Shown one piece after another: positions 60,892-64,000 of a DNA stretch of 64,000 nt; the stretch's first letter is position 1, and each line of letters begins with the position of its first letter. This DNA comes from Chrysomallon squamiferum (taxonomy: Eukaryota; Mollusca; Gastropoda; Neomphalida; Peltospiridae). Below the pieces are notes generated by a model. That model did not search any database and was not told the origin of the DNA. It saw only the letters and a list, made by a program, of their open reading frames with translations. The DNA is taken from the NCBI GenBank assembly GCA_012295275.1, contig CM022677.1, positions 6,050,494 through 6,114,493 on the forward strand, given 5' to 3'. The position numbers and the translations under genes were made by a program.

Positions 60892-61391
60892 GGCTATAAA
60901 TAAATAAATAAATAAATGAGTATTAAAAAGACTCTTATATTTAGCATTAATACCAGTATCGACTGTTATGTGAAGTGCTAATATAACAGATTATATAACT
61001 GCTAATATAACAGAACAACAATGTCTGGAGGTACCTGCACATGTAGTCATGGCGCCACCTTGTACAGTTGAGATCTTTAGAATATAAAGAGGAAAACCCT
61101 GGGACCGGTCCTGGGTGTGATCACTAAGATATACGAAGCGGCTAACCACACGAGATTTCTGTCTTCTCAGTATGAATAAAATCTGACATCATTTCTGAAA
61201 TGAGTTTGAACATTTCAAAATAATAAATAAATAGTACAAATTTATAAACTATACTTAATTATGTAATAATGTTGATTTTAAGAACAAAATCTGTGCTCAA
61301 TCCTGATTGCATGAAAGAGAAAAACAACACCATTTTTTTATTTAGAAAAATATTAATCTTTACAAATGTAAAAATACATATGGTACATGGG

Positions 61392-61399
<8 letters not shown>

Positions 61400-61447
<48 letters not shown>
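61400..61447. repeat. (TA)n microsatellite
   Basis: About 24 TA units within copy 2; absent from copy 1. Confidence 0.96.
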
Positions 61448-61453
<6 letters not shown>

Positions 61454-61738
61454 GTTCTAAAACATGTATGTATGTATATGTTCTAAAACATTGCTGAATT
61501 ATTGTTACTGTCATGTAAATATATGTTCACAAATGCAACATTGCGAGGAAAAACGTCTTTAATTTGCTGTCACGACCACTGATCAAGGTATAAATGACTG
61601 GCATGATTTACATGTTTATGATGTTTCGTGTTTGAAACGTTTTGTCAACTTTTGTGTTCATTAGTTGTTTTTGCCAATTCATGGTTTGAGCTGCTTTGAG
61701 CTTCCAGTCAGCTACAGGTCGTGCTTTTCACGTGCCCG

Positions 61739-61822
61739 CTACACACGGGAAGAGGGTGGAGCCCATGGACGTCGGTGTCCTTGCATTGGACGTGAACGAT
61801 CGGGAGAACCAAAGAAATCCAC
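61739..61822 (-). CDS. Terminal exon, copy 2, unknown protein family
   Basis: Acceptor TGTACAG, then VDFFGSPDRSRPMQGHRRPW + APPSSRV and TAG (27 residues). Identical to copy 1 for the first 19 residues, after which the 3' part differs (inserted or replaced sequence 61690..61757), so the C-terminus is different. Confidence 0.35.
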   Translation of the reverse strand: MDFFGSPDRSRPMQGHRRPWAPPSSRV

Positions 61823-61966
61823 CTGTACAAGATGAAAAGAAAAATGTTTATTTATTATATAATGTCATGTTTACTTATTCGCAGTATAACTGTGTCTAAT
61901 ATGAAAGTAGAGAATATTTGCGAATAATAATAATGTTTCAACATATTTTATTTTGATACTTTATAC

Positions 61967-62183
61967 TCAGGTTGTATCTATGGGTTCCCCGAATGGGTCA
62001 ACCTCCATTGGTTGAATGTCTCTGTCGTCGAAGGGGTCAACCTCCATTGGTTGAATGTCTCTGTCGTCGAATGGGTCAGCCTCCATTGGTTGAATGTCTC
62101 TGTCGTCGAATGGGTCAACCTCCATTGGTTGAATGTCTCTGTCGTCGAAGGGGTCGACGTCCATGGGCTCTTCGAAACGGATT
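61967..62183 (-). CDS. Acidic 13-residue-repeat exon, unknown protein
   Basis: Minus-strand exon after a clear acceptor (GTTATTTTCAG). After one base completing a codon it reads IRFEEPMDVDPFDDRDIQ, then three more units PMEVDPFDDRDIQ (one PMEADPFDDRDIQ), a final PMEVDPFGEPIDTT and TGA. The TGA is immediately followed by GTATAA, which could act as a splice donor. The 39-bp unit makes other frames open too. The acidic frame is preferred because it starts in phase after the acceptor and its unit recurs singly in copy 1 (EEPMDVKPFDDRDIQ). No family is recognised. Repeated P-M-[DE]-V-D-P-F motifs might be short binding peptides, but that is speculation. Confidence 0.45.
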
Positions 62184-62600
62184 CTGAAAATAACAGAACT
62201 GTTCAAGTATTTTATAGAAACCATTTACTAAATATTTTTAGACGTGAATAATTAATAAAATAATAGTTCTCAGATAATGAGACTTTTTTTACACTCCTTT
62301 ATTCTTTTTAAATAAAAACATTCGAAACACTATCTGTAATTGATTGTTGTTGTTATTTTTATGTAAAAATAAGAATTTTTTGACATATAAGAAACAGGAA
62401 TCGTAGCATTAGAGGTTATCGTTGATTATCTAATCTAAAAATAATCTAGTACAACCTCACTGTGAATAAAACAATATGTCCAGTTTGGACTTAAATATGT
62501 TAATAATTTAAAAATTAAACCTACACAAATGTATCCTTCATCACTTGCAGGTGCAATTCAATATATAAAGTAAAATTGAAGGAAAGTAAAGTCAGAACTA

Positions 62601-62980
62601 ACTCGAATGCGCAAATCTTCGATATCGCCAACTGTATCTATGTAAACAAAACAGTGATGACGTCATATACCCGAACGTAAAAACGAATTTAGCCGAATAT
62701 TAATTTTTATTTTCAACTCCGATCGATAGTATAACTTCTAATTTGTAAGCACGAAATCTTCAGTGATTTAAATTTTATTAGAATTTATTTTTTAACTATT
62801 GTCATCAATAATTATTATTTTTTATTTTCGAAGTAATTCATGTTATTTTATGTATGTCTACCGCAAAGATATGTCTTGCTATTGAAACCGAAACAAAACC
62901 AAGAACCGAGATGTCCGATTATTGTAATAAATTAATCTAAATTTCAATCATTATATTTACTGATCACCATGTTCACATTC
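62601..62980. other. Upstream region of copy 2 (minus sense), unique
   Basis: AT-rich with a CpG-richer stretch 62605..62690. No exon recognised. Confidence 0.4.
62657..62664. promoter_or_regulatory. CRE-type palindrome TGACGTCA
   Basis: A perfect cAMP-response-element consensus in a CpG-richer stretch, just upstream (minus sense) of copy 2 of the acidic-repeat unit. Chance occurrence in 64 kb is quite possible. Confidence 0.3.
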
Positions 62981-63260
62981 TTCACGTTTATGATGTTTCG
63001 TAAATAACATAGTGTTTTAATAATTATTATCAGCTTTATATTCATCGGGTGTTTTTTTATCAGTTTGTGGTTTGAGCTGCTTTTCGCATCATGTCAACTG
63101 TCATGCCGTGCTTGTTGGACCACTACACACGGGAAGACGGTTTTGCCCATGGACACCCATGGAGGTGACCCACCCGTAGAAAGAAAGAAATCTACATCTA
63201 CAAGAAGAAAGAAAATACCTTTCATTCGTCTTTCATATCAGGATGTATCCAAGGTTTCTG
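62980..63260 (-). repeat. Gene-like duplicated unit, copy 3 (short, diverged)
   Basis: Starts with 'cacgtttatgatgtttcgta' (62983..63002), matching the other copies. The minus-strand exon piece (63195..63094) reads VDFFLSTGGSPPWVSMGKTV + FPCVVVQQARHDS, then TGA. Upstream only the tail of the acidic exon remains (GATACATCCTGA complement at 63240..63252), with no repeat units and with the following GT lost. Most likely a decayed copy. Confidence 0.55.
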
Positions 63261-63343
63261 TTTTCTACTCAAAATAAGGCAAATGTCTTGGCTCAACTAG
63301 AACTATCATCATTAAATTATGCAGTTCTGACAGCAGAAACAAG

Positions 63344-63348
<5 letters not shown>

Positions 63349-63408
<60 letters not shown>
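63349..63408. repeat. (TTA)n microsatellite
   Basis: About 20 TTA units. Confidence 0.97.
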
Positions 63409-63409
<1 letters not shown>

Positions 63410-63770
63410 CCTTATCACAATTATTTCAGGCTGTATGTTTGTTTTAATCTAAGCCATGGATTTTACGATATATATAAAATTGAATTTATTAATGTAGAGG
63501 TGATATACGTTTGAAATAAATATCTAAGAAAACGCTCTTAATAATCAGAGCTATTTGCTATGTGGCTGATAAAAGGCCATTTTGAATACGTTCATTCACA
63601 TAGAAAGTTGAAATTTTGTAGCGTGGGTTTTCAAAATTAAATACTGCTACAAATAAGTTTATAATGTCTTGAGCATTTTAATATACAATTGTTAATGATA
63701 ACAACAAATAATTATGACAAAGTAACAATAACTAATAACCATAGCAATAACAGTAATAAAAATAATACAA
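63409..63770. other. Non-coding AT-rich interval
   Basis: Nothing recognised. Confidence 0.5.
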
Positions 63771-63772
63771 TA

Positions 63773-63860
63773 ATTTTACTATTATCGTTATTCATTATTA
63801 TAACTTAATTACAATAGTTTTACTATTATCGTTATTCATTATTATAACTTAATTACAATA
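63773..63860 (+). repeat. Two-copy 44-bp tandem repeat
   Basis: 'ttttactattatcgttattc' at 63774..63793 repeats at 63818..63837, each followed by the same 24 bp; the copies are essentially identical, so the duplication is recent. Confidence 0.92.
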
Positions 63861-64000
63861 AAAAGAAAAGTTTTAAAAACGCAACTGTGCTCCGTGTGAA
63901 ACTAGCAGAGAAAGACAACAGTAGAAACTGTAGATAAATGGCTATAAGAGATAAACTGTTTTATTTGCGTAATAAATCGTAACAGTAACACTAAATTTCA

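Larger units (their letters stand above)
61120..62600 (-). repeat. Gene-like duplicated unit, copy 2 (most complete)
   Basis: Same block order as copy 1, roughly 1.95 kb to its right in direct orientation. It holds the expanded acidic-repeat exon (62183..61967) with intact acceptor, and the VDFFGSPDRSR exon (61822..61739). Confidence 0.8.

Noticed and set aside
61696-61899. Plus-strand frame EPMDVGVLALDVNDRENQRN
   Set aside because: Overlaps the minus-strand VDFF exon and runs through its acceptor. Copy differences are silent on the minus strand but not here, though the evidence is thin.
62012-62251. Plus-strand repeat frames (LHWLNVSVVEG, QPPLVECLCRR)
   Set aside because: A 39-bp repeat without stops is open in several frames. 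The minus-strand frame follows a strong acceptor and recurs as a single unit in copy 1, so it is preferred.

Overview
The window is animal nuclear DNA. It is very AT-rich, genes are split by GT-AG introns, there are no operons or bacterial-style gene packing, and much of the sequence is simple repeat (GA/TC, GT/CA, TTA/TAA, TAG/CTA, ATCT, TTTA). Gene remnants for CAMSAP, EGF, TSP1 and LRR proteins, a TRIM-like RING-NHL protein, and MULE, LINE and PHD-type transposon relics fit a lophotrochozoan, most likely a mollusc. The species cannot be named from this sequence.

Only one gene looks complete: a two-exon, plus-strand RING / coiled-coil / NHL-propeller protein (27852..29935, 590 codons when joined). 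It has a plausible 5' leader exon and a poly(A) signal. Its linker is built from a tandem repeat that descends from simple CA/GATA-type DNA.

Elsewhere coding sequence survives mostly as decayed or partial exons. These are an EGF-repeat gene (minus strand, about 9.8-11.7 kb), a CAMSAP-type calponin-homology gene (plus, 13.9-15.55 kb), a TSP1-module gene with GAIN-like exons (plus, 38.8-41.5 kb), and a leucine-rich-repeat gene (plus, 41.9-44.6 kb). Splice junctions are mostly preserved, but stops and single-base frameshifts break the reading frames.

The right end (59.2-63.3 kb) holds three related copies of an unrecognised minus-strand gene-like unit. One copy carries a 39-bp coding minisatellite (unit PMEVDPFDDRDIQ). 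This is the best candidate for something undescribed.

Mobile and repeated DNA: a LINE reverse-transcriptase fragment (24.86-25.45 kb, minus); a MULE transposase relic (45.6-45.9 kb) sitting between two clusters of one minisatellite; a pair of inverted arms of about 2 kb, 19 kb apart (34.4-36.3 and 55.5-57.6 kb), each with a PHD-finger transposase-type tail; inverted dispersed-repeat pairs (0.3-1.1/24.1-24.8, 4.1-4.4/26.0-26.4, 16.6-17.8/37.2-37.9, 38.0-38.1/53.3-53.4 kb); tandem duplications at 19.8-24.0 and 51.2-52.1 kb; a near-perfect foldback palindrome at 48.3-48.5 kb; and a degenerate telomere-like tract at 18.9-19.3 kb. All calls come from reading the sequence; no database or alignment software was used.
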